DNA of 64,000 nucleotides from Puccinia triticina (GCF_026914185.1 NC_070563.1:6841001-6905000); one strand, 5' to 3'; shown: positions 31,082 to 44,586, counted from the stretch's first letter. Notes: generated by a model not told the origin, from the letters alone. Numbers and translations: made by a program.

Positions 31082-33099
31082 AAAATTTTAGGCAGAAAAA
31101 AAATGTACCACCCCAACACTCAAAACAGAGCAATAGTTTGAAAATGGTACATAAAAAATTATCACCCAAAAGTTTTATGATTTTATGATTTTACTAGAGG
31201 CCAAAGGGGCTACACCGCTGCAGGGTGTAAGCCTCTCATGGCATGAAATCTGAATCCCACTGCAGAAAATAATTCCTAAATCAACGGCAATCATATTTTA
31301 AGCAATGGGATAAAGTATACTGTTTAGGACTGCCTTTGCTCTGGAAAGTAAAATTACAAAAATGATCACAAATTCAATCACATAGAATTTCATGTTTCCC
31401 TTCACACATCAGGAGTGGCAATATTCTATTTCTGGAAGCAAATAATTGAACTTTTGTCAATTGAGCACCACTTGTCATTTGAGGACATCAGCCTCAGGTC
31501 AATTGAGCAATTGAGGATAGTTTTTACGCAGTTCAAGGCGGCTACGCCACAGCAATTTCAGGTTTATACTTCTAAACCCCTGCCATGGAACACCCCCCCC
31601 CCCCCCCCCTCTCCCTCCATCTGTCTCCCACACTAAAAAGGGGGTTGTTTTGGTTGCAACCCCGGCCCACAAATACATTAAAGCAAAGGGATAGTGCATT
31701 GGTGGGCCCCGTCAACATCATTTTGGTCTGGGAGACTGATATTAAATTGGTCACCCCCTGTTGACCTTATCATGGGGGGTTGTAACCAATAAAACCCGTT
31801 GGCAGTGCCACCCCCCCTGCTCTGCTTCCCCCAACACCACCAGCCTGGAAATTCCATCCAGTTTGGCCCAACAACACACTTAACAGTCTTTCCACTTCTC
31901 TTCCAAACATGACTCTGACCAATTAGGGTCAAACAAATTCATCCTGCTCATTCAAGCTAAATTATCCAAATTTATCCACCTGTTTGGATAATTTTGCTGT
32001 GTCAATGGATTTAATTTCACAGACAATCTGTTGAGTTTTTGGCCTCTGCCTCCTTTTTTCTGCCTTCTGCCTTGTGTCCTTGCTCACCCCATTTCAAGAT
32101 TTCCTCAGATCCTAGTCTGTCTCACATATATTCTCTCATATCTAATGGTCTGTATGTTATGATTGGTCATGTATGCATCTTCCTGCCTTGTAGTATTTGT
32201 ACCCTGGTAAGATAAGGTAGTAAACTTTTCTTGATACCTCTTATCCTCTGATGTGTGTGTTTTTACTGATGTGAAAGGTTGAATTTCTTTTGATTTCTTT
32301 TATCTTTTCAATTCAACATCCTTGTATTCATTTTCTTGCCAACCATATGTTGAACGCTTGTAGTTGGTCTATATATGTAACTCTAGCCTGATACAAGCAA
32401 TTTCAAACCATTTTTCCTCTCCTATTTTTGACTCCGCACACCCTTGAGCCGCATCCGGTGAGCTCTATATCCTCACTGCCCCTTTTGTCTCAAGCCTCAA
32501 TACTGAGTGCACATCTCTTCTTTGTTTCCACTTTCCTTCCTCAGAAGTTGAGAATCCCACACAATGATTAGAGGACTTCATCCTCACTCAATAACTGTCC
32601 AATTTTTTTTAATCATATAGCTCATGCAATTCATTGGATTGACAAGTGTGGTGAGGCTCTCTATTCCTTGGCTCATCAGGATAAACAGAGTCTCCAAGGA
32701 AGAAAATTAAGAGGGACAGGAGGTTCGGGGCGTGCCTGAAGTTGAAACAATTGAAAGAATGCCTGACAGTAAAGTTGAGACAAATACCCAGTCCTTCTCC
32801 CGCCCGCGCTCGTGGGGGTGGTGCGGAAGAAAGGAAGAGATTGACGGGTCAGTTGGCCAGTTTGCGCGCGATATTGCCCACCCCCGCCTCTTCTCCTCGT
32901 CCAGATCCCCTCCATCCCTTTCTTTTTTTTTTTTCGAGACAAGGCGGTGTGTTTGGCACTGATTCAAAGCTTCTTTTCGTACACCAACAGCCCTTTGTTG
33001 GCTATCAACTGCTTTGAGGATGGCGACGCCAGATTTGCTCATGCCGGCCGGATTCTGTGTTGAGAGTAGCCTCCTACCGTATCCTCGTCCGCTCCTGAT
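31082..33099. other. Intergenic, no gene recognised
   Basis: It includes a 17-nt C homopolymer (31593-31609) and CT-rich DNA around 32000-32500. The short open frames have no recognisable domain. Confidence 0.4.
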
Positions 33100-34213
33100 G
33101 CTCAACGTCCATGTCCGAGACATTGGAGCAAGCCGCGAGTAGTCGGCAAAGACGCTAGCTTTCTCGCGACATTTGCTTGGCAACCAGCCGCTTTTTTGCA
33201 GACAACAAAGAGGGGATGGGGAGGATGGTGATAGCCGGCGTACAGGAGGATACAGGGGCTGTAGTAGTTGGTTTCCCAGACGGGACGCGAGCGTATGAGC
33301 CCCGTCCTCTTCTCTTCTTACTTGACCGTCCAGCAGCGGGCTGGTGTGGCCGACAGTCTTCCAGAGGAGGAAAAGGTGTGAAGGAAGACGAGATAGGGTG
33401 ATGGTGAAGTGCAAGGAAAAGGGGATGCAGATTGGATAAAAGGTTCAACTCTTCAAAAGCCCGAGCAATGCCGGCGGAAGCGCCGATAGCCTTTAGGATG
33501 TAGTCTACGCGGTCGAGGCCGGCAGAAAGCCTTTTGAGGACAATGCGGCCAGCGTGGTCAAATATGAGATGGATGAGTTATGGAAAGCAACGGAGAAGCG
33601 GGCACAGGCAAGTAAGGGTGACTTTGACTTCCTTGTTCCAATTTTTCAATAACATTCTGTATATACATGATCCAGTTTATTCTGCATCACCATAATAGTA
33701 AGTTTCGAAATGGTTCAACGAGGCAAAATAAAAGAAAAGTCACTTAGTACTTCAATTTGTTCGGAAAGTTTGGCGGTCAAGTTGAAGTAAGCTAATGAGG
33801 GCTCTGAGCCTGGGGCTTTTGATGTTTGATTATTGCAGCGTCCACCAGGATCGGAGGACTATTGTATTAGAGAATACGTCAGGAATCATAATAGATAAGA
33901 TGAAAAGTAGCCTTATTGAGAAACTAACGAACTGGACGAGGCCCTGGTTGGGGATCCTGGACATCTGCTCCTCAAACTTTTTCCGGGCCGAGACAATTGT
34001 CTGGACGTGTGGCTGGATGGCTTTGGGGGAGCGGATGAAGGCCAGAGTTTGTGGACGCGGAGCTTCTCCTATGGACTGCTCCCCTCAATCAATGCTTTCT
34101 CGAGTTCAGAATCCAGGAGCCTCTGTAGCTTGGATGGATTCTGAGCGCTTTCGGCCAAGAAGTGCCCGCCAGACCCGGCAATTCATCCCTTGCTGACTGG
34201 ACCCAGAGGCCAT
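33100..34213 (-). pseudogene. Unrecognised conserved-looking multi-exon gene, probably decayed
   Basis: This GC-richer stretch gives gene-like peptide segments in a consistent order on the minus strand. It starts from MASGS at 34213, followed by LQRLLDSELEKALIEGSSP, FIRSPKAIQPHVQTIVSARK, FEEQMSRIPNQGLVQF, FNLTAKLSEQIE (33797-33758), HPYLPVPASPLLSITHPSH, then GRIVLKRLSAGLDRVDYILK and AIGASAGIARAFEELNLL. The segments lie in different frames separated by plausible GT..AG introns, but at least two junctions need frame changes or cross stops (TAG after SSP, TGA after HPSHI). The helical, charged composition resembles a nuclear coiled-coil complex subunit, but I cannot name the family. Confidence 0.35.
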
Positions 34214-35824
34214 GATCACGATGGCAAGTAATAAGGTGGCATATTGGAGAACAAGGCGAGAGAGGGTGAAGAGGAGATGGTCGGAGCCCAAGACCGTGCT
34301 CAACAGAGGCCAACGCAAGCCGCAATGCAGGAGCGGATCTGGGCAGGCGGTTGAGTAGACCAGCCAGCCATTGAGTGTGTTCAATTTCTCAATCATCGCG
34401 CCATTTCCCACGTAGTTTCATTGATGCGCCTCAAGCGATAGTACCGCTCCACAAATATCACCAGCGTCGTTGAGGGAACGTTCAGCAGGAGTTTTGTCTG
34501 TCGGAACGGGTTGCTATGTCTTGGCTTTGTGCTCAGAAAGCGCATAGTAGGACAAATCCAAGGAAGAAAGTCTGCATCCCCAGATATTGACGCGGCGGCA
34601 AAGCTTCAGGCTTCCTCTTGGGCGTCCTGCCTGATTTCGGATCGGAGGCTGGAGACTTCTCAAAGGGATCACAGACAAATCGGAGGATAGAACGGATTTG
34701 GGATAATGAGCCCCAGATGGAAGGGAAGCCTATGATCTGTTCAAGCGAGAAAACCCCGTGTCAGTTTAATGAGGCCTGGACTTATGCACTTAGAGGTACT
34801 GACCAGAAGGGTTTGCCAAGTAGCAAGCAATAGACCAAGGGGGCACTAACTCGTACAACTGCCAGAATATCAATTGTTTGAAAAACAGGCTGTCAAGTAA
34901 GTCCAAGATGTTGTGCCACCCAGTGTGTTTTCTTCTCTCGATATGCTGTCAAAGAAAAAGTGTGATGAGGGGAAGAAGAGAGAGTGATGAAAAACATTTG
35001 AGAACACCAAGTAAGATACGGTGAGTATTGGCAAGGATTGGGTTCGCTTCGTGACAATTTCTGGTTCTGAGAACTGGTAAGAGTGGCGCAGGGGACAGAG
35101 CAACCAGTAACGACAGATAACTTTTGTTGGTCGTTGCCAGAGTCTAGGCAATGGGGAGCATGGCGCAGGGATCAAAGGGCGGGATCTCTTGATCAGATGT
35201 GAGGCAGGGATGTGGCGGTGGCGTTGTTGGCCAGGCTGGAGTTGGGCAAGAGTGGGCGAGAGAAGGCAAGGGCTGGGCAGATGAGTCCAATGGGTATATA
35301 AACCAGGGGATTGTGTTTGTTTTATTCCCAGGGTGTCCTCTGCCTAACTTAGTCAGTCCTTCCTTCTGAGTTGGCAGGCTGGCACCGGACTTGGGAGTAA
35401 GCCGGGAAATTTGGCGTGAGCGCTGAGGACCGCCTCAACCCATTTGGCTGGTGTCAAACTTCAACACCACACCAAAATAGCATCCTGTGAGCCAAATGGG
35501 CCGCCCAGGTGCCAAATTGAATCCCTGCATCTGGCCTTCAAACCTACATAGGCCACATATTTTTATCTTGAACGGTCTTGAAGTTACAAAGCTTTTAAAA
35601 TCATGCCTCCAAGATTCTGGCAATGATTATACACTTCTGCATCTTTAGTAAGTGCATGGAAGCAGTATTTTCTGCTTGTAATTTATAAATGAAAATGCAT
35701 ATTTTTGAACAAGTTCACTTCTCAATTCATGATCAATGCATAATATTTATATTGGTATGCTTGATGTACAGGAGTTGGAAAAAAATCTTGATTTGTTGGA
35801 GCAAGCTCAGCAGTGAATTTGCAA
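34214..35824. other. Intergenic, no gene recognised
   Basis: Mixed-composition DNA; a GGGTATATAAACC box near 35292 could be a promoter of an unannotated transcript. No protein family is recognised. Confidence 0.35.
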
Positions 35825-38663
35825 CACCAGGGGAGAAAGTGTGGCACTCTCTAGAGAGTGCCAGACCGTAACTTCCTTCAGCGACCCTGGCGGGTATCAG
35901 GCATGCAACATGTGTGCCACATACACAACTTAAGCTAGTGTCAATAGTGATGTTATTTTCAACTTAGGCTGATATCATCTTCATCCTAACCTCATGGCAA
36001 ATTCCATAACTTCACCTCACCCAATGCTCAACTCCAGCCTGACTCAACCTGGAACACATTCCATGGTTGTTCCAGCTGAGGATCCTGAAATTCATGTTTC
36101 CATCAGAACAGGCCAATCTTGGTCAACTTCACTGTGACCAGGCAGGCTCAACTAATCAAGCCACAAGGGGACCTCAAGATGTATGCATCTCCTGGTTATC
36201 ATATCAGGGTGGTACAATCCAACTTCTCTTTCAGATAGACCTGAAGTGCGAGGAGGTGGAAGACACAATAATCATCTCTTACCTGCCTGGCATGTTGCAA
36301 AAATTGTGTTCTGGCCAAACATTGTTCAAATGTGATGTGATTAGCATCAATTTTTCAAATCGCCTGACCACTGGAAAAACATGATCCCCTGGGCTCCACA
36401 GTTTAACAGTTAAACATCACCAGACCTGAGTAGTGGCTACCTTATCCAGGATTGTACCTTCAGTTATGAAGTGCGTGAACAAGTGTGGTCTTGGAATCAC
36501 TATTGTTACCAAACTCATTTGACAGAGTTTTGATGCCAGGGTTGTACTGGCCATTTGAGGGAGTGTCTCCTCAATGGCCAACACAAACCTGCCATCAAGA
36601 GTAGTTTGCACTCTGTTTAATGGCAGAGTTGTACCAGCGTTTGAAGGGAGTGTGTACTCCCTTCAACAGCTGCTACAACCCAGCCAATGAAGGAAGTGTG
36701 GATTTCTCCTCATGGGTGGTACAGAGAGCTGGTTAATTGGATGCAACCTGCTTATGATGGCTGATTTATACCAGTCATTGATGAGATTTTCAACTCCTCT
36801 TGATGGCAATTACAACTTGGACATGAATTTCACCCTCAAATTTGGGCAAAATTCAGGGTGGAAATGGTTGAACAGGATCTTGCAAAATTTCTGGCCTACT
36901 TCACAATTGGACCTGTAGGATGCAGCTAGTGGGAAACTCCCTTCAATGGCCAGTTTCTACTGGCCATCAAAGTGATTGTGTCTTCTCAATGGCTGGTACA
37001 ACCCAGCCATCAAGAGGATTTCCCACTCCCCCACTCCCTTTGATGGAAGAGTTGCACCAGCCATCAAAGGGAGAGTGTACTCCTTTTGATGGCAGATACA
37101 GGCTAACAATCAAAGGGAGTGTGAGATCCCCCCAATGGCTGGTATAGCTCAGAAATTGGATTCAGACTCCCTTCAATAGCTGTTTTTCACCGGACATTGA
37201 AAGGAGTTCAAAATTGGTTTGATGGCTGTTACAACTCGGCCATCATAGCCCTTAGATGGCTGAGTTGTAACAGACATTGAACAGGGTGTGTACTCCCTTT
37301 GATGGCCAGTACAACCTGGCCATCAAAGGGAGTCTGCCTCCAATGGCCAAGTTGTACCTGCCATCAACTCCTCTTGATGGCGGGTACAACCTGACCATGA
37401 ATGTCACCCTGATGTTTGGGCGAACATCAGGGTGACAATTTTGAGCAGGATCTTAATGTGACATTGATGGCCTATGTCACGGATAGACCTGTAGGATGAA
37501 ACTAGCAGGCAGCTCCCTTTGATGGCCGGGTTTTACTGGCCATCATAGGGAGGGTGTCTCCTCAATGGCGGGTACAACCCTGCCATCAGGAGAATTTTCC
37601 ACTCCCTTTGATGGCAGAGTTGTACCAGCGAAAAGGGAGCGTGTACTCCTTTTGATGGACGCTGCAGCCCAGCGATTGAAGGGGATGTGAACTCCCCACA
37701 ATGGCTGGTACAGCGCGGACAATTAATGAAGGCAGCCTCCCTTTGATAGCCGGATTGCACCGGACATCAAAGGAAGTAAAAACTCTGTTTGATGACTGTT
37801 ACAACTCAGCCATCAAAGCCCTTTGATGGCTGAGTTTCAACAGCCATCATACAGGGTGTGTACTCCCTTCAATGGCCAGTGGAACCCGGCCATCAAAGGG
37901 AGTCTGCATCCAAATCAATGGCCAAGTTGTACTTGCCATCAACTCCTCTTGATGGCGGGTACAACCTGGCCATGAATGTCACCCTGATGTTCGGGCAAAC
38001 ATCAGGGTGACAATTTTGTACAGGATCTTCATGTGAAATTGCTGGCATATGTCACAAGTGGACATGTAGTATGCAACTAGGGGGCGAGTCCCTTTGATGG
38101 CCGGGTTGTACTGGCCATCAAAGGGAGTGTGTCTCCTCAATGGCCAGTACAAACCTGCCATCAAGAGGACTCCCAAATCCCCTGACTGGGCACCATCACC
38201 CACTCTCCAGGTCATCATGGTCAAGCAACAGCTGCAGGAAACCACTAGGAGACAAACAATCATAGGGAGAAACCAGATAATTCACATCTGCATCCAAATA
38301 GCTCATGTGAATAAGGTGGCTGAATATGGTACACGAGGAAGCCAAAACAAAACCTTCACAAATCACGCAAATGGCCTGCAATGAGGACAGAATCAGACAA
38401 GTTTAGGTAAGTATCTGGCAGTCATCATGAATTATCTTCAAATCCAGATGCCTGAAGTATAGAATAAAATCCAAACTGATACTATCAGGAGTTACAGATG
38501 AGTTGCACTGAACTCATCATACTCTTATACAATAGTTGCTAATAAGTTCGCCAACAAAGTTGAACACAAGTTACCCACCCACATTGAACTGACTTCTGAC
38601 CAAGTCAAAGATAAATTTATGGTCTGGCACTCTCTAGAGAGTGCCACACTTTCTACCCTGGTG
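35825..38663. mobile_element. 2.84-kb element with 43-bp inverted ends and satellite interior
   Basis: The left end (35825-35867) and right end (38621-38663) are inverse copies starting CACCAGGG. Each contains the perfect palindrome TGGCACTCTCTAGAGAGTGC (plus CA). A 3-bp repeat CAA is found next to both ends. The interior has no transposase and is mostly satellite (36420-38190). Confidence 0.55.
36420..38190. repeat. Higher-order satellite, ~575-bp period, ~60-bp subunits
   Basis: Subunits alternate GGCCATCAAAGGGAGTGTG and GATGGCCGGGTTGTACTGG words, so the array is internally palindromic. A larger repeat is marked by GACCTGTAGGATG at ~36911, ~37487 and, diverged, ~38062, spacings of ~576 and ~575 bp. 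A hairpin CACCCTGATGTTYGG / AACATCAGGGTG occurs once per large unit. All open frames are repeat by-products. Confidence 0.75.
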
Positions 38664-41302
38664 CAAGGGTGTCCAGCGGCCAGCTGGGGGGATAAAAAGC
38701 TGATTAGTGGATGGCTACCTGCGCAAGAAGCTAGCCTACAAGGCCGCACCACTCATGTCCCTATTGAGCAAAAAATGGGTGTGAGATATATGGATCAGGG
38801 GAAAAATGGGGGTTGGTTGGGCCCCAGGCTCTTCAGCTCTCATGCCAAAATTGGTGGCTTGGGGGCAAGCCTCTCTGTGAGACAGAGACCCTGTGGGGCT
38901 CTCCTCCAGAGAGGCTTGGTTAAGCTTGGTCCTCTGCCGCTGTACTTCCAGCGTGCGGTTCGCCCTCAACCCCTCCGCTGTTGCACTTGCGCAGTTTGAG
39001 GGGCTCTACTCGGTGGCCCCCCTTTGCATAATGCCTTCAATGCGGCGCGCTGGGGGTCATACTCTCACCATTTTTTAACCCTGCTAGACAGGGATGGATG
39101 GTGGGCCACGGTGCATCAGCTTGCTGATGTTAGGTGGCTGGTTGCGGGGTTTTTTTTTTTTTTTTTGTAAAATTGTGCTGGTTTGTTGATTTTGGCATTT
39201 GTAGAGGTGAAACCCTTCAGGGAGTTTTTCTGAAAGTTGTAGAGGGGAAACCCTTGATTTTTTTTGTGTTTTTTTGAAGATTTGTAGTGGAAACCCTTGA
39301 AGTTTTTTTTTGTGATTCAGAGGCTTTGATAAACTTGGATGATTCAAAAATTTTATGATTTCAACTTTGAACACCTTAAATCAAGGTTCCTGAGCATTAT
39401 TATTAAGCAATTTGGTCACCTGTTGGGAGTTTGTAAACTCTTTGATCCACATTTTTAGCATTATCAGTAAGCCTTATTGAGTGATTTGGAATTATTTCAG
39501 ATGGAACAAATTCAAACTGTTGCATGAGAGGATATTAATGGTGAAGGATTATTTAGATTCTTTGCATAAGTCCTGGAAGTAGATCTTGACCATGAACTCT
39601 GTGGTTTTCAAACTCATTTTCTGTGTCATATATGTCCAGCTGTAAGAATTTGGGGAATTCCTGTGAAAATGGAAGCAAATGTGAAGTTGCTATTTATCAA
39701 GCGGATAGATAGAATGAGTTGATTCCCCTCAGGTATATTAGGTTGATATGTAATTTTGAACATCTGAAGCAATTCAGGGGGTGGGGGTGGTTTTTATAAA
39801 GTGATCCTGCCTTGGCGGCAGCAAAGTTATGTTTTTTATCCTGTGAAGATTATGGCTTGACACTTCACACAACATCTCACTGCCCTCAAAGTTTCTGGCC
39901 TGAACCCAGGAGGCTCAGTCCAACACCATGCATTTGGTCTGTTTGCATGATTCTTGGAATATTTCCAAAGGAATGGTTACCTGTGAAATCATGTTCAACC
40001 AAATTTCAAGCAGGATGATCATTTAAAAATGCTGCTCTTGAGATAAACTTGAATCAATTTGTTCCTGAATAAGGCCCAGATCAATTTCAGGTGGGTCATT
40101 CCAGTTTGCGGGTATTTGCACAGGGGATAGATTTGAAGAATATTCATAAGTTTGAAATGGAGTCTGCATATTTCTTGCTGAAGCACTCTGGGAGTTGAGC
40201 AAGTTAAAAATAGACAACCTGGAGGTGTGGTTGCCATGATTGTTATTTCCATGCTGGGATGGAGATTTGTGTGAGCTGTGTTCAGATTGGTTTTGTGGTT
40301 GAGGATTGAAATTGTAAGAAGATTAATGATTTAGATGATACTGTGTTTAGATTGGTTTTGTGTTTGACAATTGAAATTTTCAGGAGATTCATGATTTTTA
40401 TGATACTGTGTATGCGGGGGTCTGTTTTCAATGTTGATGGAAATTTGGGGATGAAAACCACTCATGATTTGGATTATTTGATTGTTGAGTATGAGGAAAA
40501 TCTTGAGGCTGATAAATAGAATGTTGGTGCTCCAGCCACAGAGAAAAAGAACATGGGAATGTGAATATTGGTGGTAATGATGGGAGGGCAAGAATTAATG
40601 ATAATGGGATTGTTGAGAATGAAGAGAGTGTGAAAGTTGATGATGATAGGATTGTCAAGCATATATGATGAGGGGATTTATTTAGGTGTTATGATTGCTG
40701 AATTTATGCAGATCAACTATCAGTTTAACATTGCTTGAATGGAAATGGTGTCTGTAAGAGTCCGTCTGAGCAATCTGCTTGAACGGGCTTGATTATTGAT
40801 GTGTGATAAGAGTCCATTCAAGCAATATGGTTGAGCGGACTCAGTGAAATTTGATCACCAAGTCCGCTTGATGAGTCTGCTTGAACAGACTTGACAAAAT
40901 GACTCTGGAGTCTGCTTTAATGGAGTTGCTGGTCTGTTCAAGCAGAAGAGCAAACTCTCTTACCAAATCCTTTCAGAGAGTCACACCAGGAGTCCGTTCA
41001 AGCAGAGTCAATTCAGAGGGAACGGACTATGCATTGAACGGACGCGGTTAATACAAAAAAGTATTGACACCAGCGTTACTTGCATACCAACGCCGGCGTT
41101 ACTCACATGACAGATATTTGTACTGGTTTGTTTGGCCCCCAGAGGCCATTTCTTTAGTTATATGTAGATCAAGGAGAAGAGTTGGGGGGGATAGCACATA
41201 GAGGAGGACATCTTAGGTGGTCCCAGAAATGAAAACTAGAAGGAAAAGTGTCCTGAGATGAGTGTGTGAGGGTGATTATGAAAAACTGCCAACCAAAAGT
41301 TA
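38664..41302. other. Repeat-derived and AT-rich DNA, no gene recognised
   Basis: 38867-38927 repeats the AGCCTCTCTGTGAGACAGAG unit seen at 9858. Around 39180-39310 there are T-runs with GGGAAACCCTTGA repeats. At 40750-41045 a degenerate AGTCCGCTTGAACG-type repeat is present several times. No protein family is recognised. Confidence 0.4.
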
Positions 41303-41395
41303 AAATGCTCTCAGGTCACTTAGTCAACATAGCACCTACATAAGTCCCTCCTTTGGAGGTTGCTTTGCTCCCCAGAGGAGGGAATTATCTAAGTT
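41303..41395 (-). repeat. Second solo end of the DUF6589-RecQ element family
   Basis: Read on the minus strand it matches the left terminal repeat: AACTTAGATAATTCCCTC, a GAGCAAAGCRACCTCC core and GGAGGGACTTA, ending at CTGAGAGC. No companion end or gene is nearby. Confidence 0.6.
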
Positions 41396-42168
41396 CCAAG
41401 GATGGAATTGGCTAAGGTCCTGTACCATAGTGGGTCAAAAAACAGGTTTTCCCATGGAAACAATTTTCTGTACAAAAAAAACGGTTTTTACCAAAAAATT
41501 TGTACCACAGTGCCTGTTTTTTGGGACAAACAGAAAACAGTTTTCCTTGGCAAGGTTTGATTGTCAAAAACAGTTCTGACCCAGTTTTTCAAGACTACTT
41601 TTACTCCCTCATCACCCTCCATCACATAACTCCAAGACCGGAGCAAGACGGCAGTCAATCATCTTTTCATCTTGGGTAAGTCCTCCCTCCCCTTGGGACA
41701 ATATATTATAGCAAACCAATAAATGATCTCCTACTTCCTATCCGACCAATACAACTCAATTGGTCCAAGGAAAACAAAGAGAGTTCAATATAACTGAATT
41801 GGTCCAAGGAAAAAAGAGTTGTTTCTTCTTCATCTCTTCTCCTTTCCCTTGGACCTGTGTTTTCCTTCTTCCCACTCAGACCGGTCTGTAGCATTGGGCT
41901 GAGAGGAATTCTTTCCTTTTTCCCCAAACAATAGAACTTGATTGTTCCAAGAGAAAATAGAACTCAATCTTTCCTAGAGGAAAAAGGAATCAATTGTGCC
42001 CAGAGGAAGGAGGAGGAAATCTTGAGACCTTCCTCCTTCCCTCCCCTTGGACCTACACAGTTAGATCAATCCAATAGGAAGGAGGATAGAATTAAATTTT
42101 GATCCCCCAATCCCCTTGAACTGGTATAATTTAATATATTGGTCCAAGAGAATTGGAGGCGTGATTTA

Positions 42169-42681
42169 GAGATGGCCCTGTCACACCCAGGTATCCCTGG
42201 TGGTGTGGGTAGAGGTTGCCTTCTGGTTGCCAAAATAAGCTCTGCAACCAGGAGGTTACCTTCTGGTTGTGCACCAAGTTTATTTAACCTCTGCAACCAG
42301 GATGATTTCCTTTTGGTTGCCAATGTTTTATAACCTTTGTGACAAGCATAATCTCCTTCTGGCTGCCAAGGGTTTTTAACCTCTGCAACCAGGAGTATTC
42401 TTTCCTTCTGGTTGCCAAGATACAGCCCCAGAAACCAAAAGGAATCCCTCCTGGTCAATGAGGTTGCGTGTCCTTGGAAACCAGGTGGGTTTTTCTGGCT
42501 GCCAAGATTTTACAGCCTTGGCAACTGGAAGGGATCAGGTCTTATGGTCAAAGAGCTGGGCTGTTGCGGGTGGCTGTGTATTGAATTACATGGGTACCCG
42601 CTGGTTGTTTCCCAAAATCTCAGGCATCCACACCCACACCCGCACCCGCTGGTGGGTACCTGCAACGGCCAGGGCCATCTC
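42169..42681. mobile_element. 513-bp MITE with GAGATGGCCCTG ends
   Basis: It starts GAGATGGCCCTG and ends CAGGGCCATCTC, with TA on both sides. The inside is a degenerate tandem repeat of CTCTGCAACCAGGA / CCTTCTGGTTGCC units (~60 bp). It resembles Harbinger-type ends, but the flanking duplication is only two bases. Confidence 0.5.
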
Positions 42682-43691
42682 TAGTGTGGTTCTCTCCTCC
42701 CTATATATCCCAAGCCAATTTATGGAGGTATACATATTGTTCCAGGACAAGGAGGAAGTTTCTCTTGGACCAACAAGACAACAGGAGGAGGGATTTCCTC
42801 TTGGAACAATTGGTCCAAGACAACTGGAGGAGTGATTTCAGTCCTCATCTCTCTTGGAATGGTCATTCCAATCCTCTTGGATCAATCTGTGAAATCCTCT
42901 TGGACCAATATAAGCAGATTGGTCTGAGAGGGGGGAGTTTACATAGCTGTTGACAATCTTGCAGTTTCATCCCCTCAGACTAGTAGATAGTAATTAGTAA
43001 TCCATGATTTGGTCTAAGGGAAAGGGATTGGATTCATGACATATTGTACACTATTATTGAAAGCAATTTTTTTGAAAATACAGAAAAGTGCAAGATAAAA
43101 AACAGTTTCTAACTTTCTTTGGTGCAAAAAATACACACACACACAATTTGTATGGTAAAGGCTCCCTAAGTTAGCACAATTGGGCTTGCAGATAAAGGAA
43201 GAATATTCAAACCCAAAAACCCAAAAACACTATTTAAAAAACAGATGTGCAAATAAATCTGAATGAAATTTTTCTTGGAAGTACTGATGGGCACCCTCAC
43301 CTGAATTTCTGAGGTCAAAGCTCCAAAACTGATTGAAGGAATCTAATTTGAAGCTCAAAGGACTCTTGAAGGAGATTACATTGCTCTGATGATGCATTTT
43401 TGCATTTTCTGATAATAGGGGAGTTTATTTAAGGCAGATTTTGAAATCAGTTGTCAAAACCATTATCTGCAGCTTTTGCTTCTCCTGAGAAAGCTACAAG
43501 GTTTTGGGGGGGCAGCTCCCCTTTGGATGCAATTTACTACTGAAAGGTGTTTGAGCAAACAGAATCAGCAGAGGATTTTTGCCAACATGAACCCACCTAA
43601 TATGCAAGAGTGAATTTCCTACCTGCAACAAAACGTGGCTACAAGTGTAGGATCTGCAGATATCTGTGGGATTGTGAATCCAAGATCCACA

Positions 43692-44188
43692 CATTGCAAG
43701 AAAAACTCTAGAAGCTGCTTGCAGTTGAGATGCTAGAGCTCAAGGCAAGCTGTGCCTCATGCAAGAATCAAGCACTGGTTGATTACATGCAAATTGCATA
43801 ATTTATGCAAGAGTGAGTCTAAGGTCTAAAAAACTGAGTACAGCCCAGGCTCCAAAATACTGAGTTGATACCTGTGCAAATTCCCCTTTCATGTGCACAT
43901 ACCCCTTTCATGTGCACATACCCCTTTCATGTGCACATACCCCTTTCATGTGCACATACCCCTTTCATGAAAAGGGTGCTCAGGGGGATGCTCATTTTCA
44001 AGGTTGAACATTTGCCTCAGCCTACTGCATGATCACTACAGAATGTTCAGCATTGGGATTCTGAACAAGGTATACACTCAAGGTGCACCAGCACGGAATT
44101 TGGATGCTTGACTCCAGCTTGAGCTGAGGCTTGATTCAAGCTTGCTGCATCTCAACTGCAAGCAGTTTCTAGAGTTTTTCTTGCAGTG
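43692..44188. mobile_element. CACTA-like MITE (497 bp) with 19-bp tandem array
   Basis: Inverted ends of ~42 bp: CATTGCAAGAAAAACTCTAG on the left and, inverted, CACTGCAAGAAAAACTCTAG on the right. A 3-bp repeat ACA flanks it (43689-43691, 44189-44191). The terminal CACTGCAAGAAAA is very close to CACTA/EnSpm ends. Related to the palindrome at 4800. Confidence 0.75.
43885..43970. repeat. 19-bp tandem repeat, ~4.5 copies
   Basis: The unit is CCCCTTTCATGTGCACATA with identical copies, inside the CACTA-like MITE. The absence of divergence points to recent expansion. Confidence 0.85.
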
Positions 44189-44316
44189 ACAAGGCATGAA
44201 TAGTTGTAAATCATTGGTTTACTTTTCTTCACTGTTTTAATTCAAAACAATAGCACCAGGACAGATTCCTGCAGCTCCAGCCCATCAAATAGCGGTTGGG
44301 GCTGTGACAAAAGATT

Positions 44317-44467
44317 GGAGGACTTCCTGTTGGCTAAAATGCTTAATCTAGAGGGACAGGCTAAACCTTACTGGCTGGTGAAAACTGATTGATATCAAGT
44401 TTTCACCAGCAAACAAGGTTTAGCGGCCTCCTCTAAATCAAACCTTTTAGGCAACGGGAAGTCCTCC
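44317..44467. mobile_element. 151-bp palindromic MITE, GGAGGACTTCC ends, 3-bp TSD
   Basis: Ends GGAGGACTTCC / GGAAGTCCTCC, flanked by ATT on both sides. The arms contain AGGCTAAACCTTACTGGCTGG and an inverse counterpart. Relatives lie at 48254-49047 and 53521-53737. Confidence 0.7.
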
Positions 44468-44586
44468 ATTCATGGTCAAAATGACCCCAGACAAACCACC
44501 TTTTGACCCAGCCCACCAAATACATGACTCAAAGACGTCAAACGAGTGGTGCGGTCAAAATGGCGGCTGCACATGGCCGGGAGTAA

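Noticed and set aside
36067..38384. Several open frames in the 35.8-38.7 kb block
   Set aside because: They follow the satellite period on both strands and show no domain.
43885..43970. CRISPR-like regular repeat
   Set aside because: The units are directly contiguous with no spacers; it is a simple 19-bp tandem repeat in a eukaryotic MITE.
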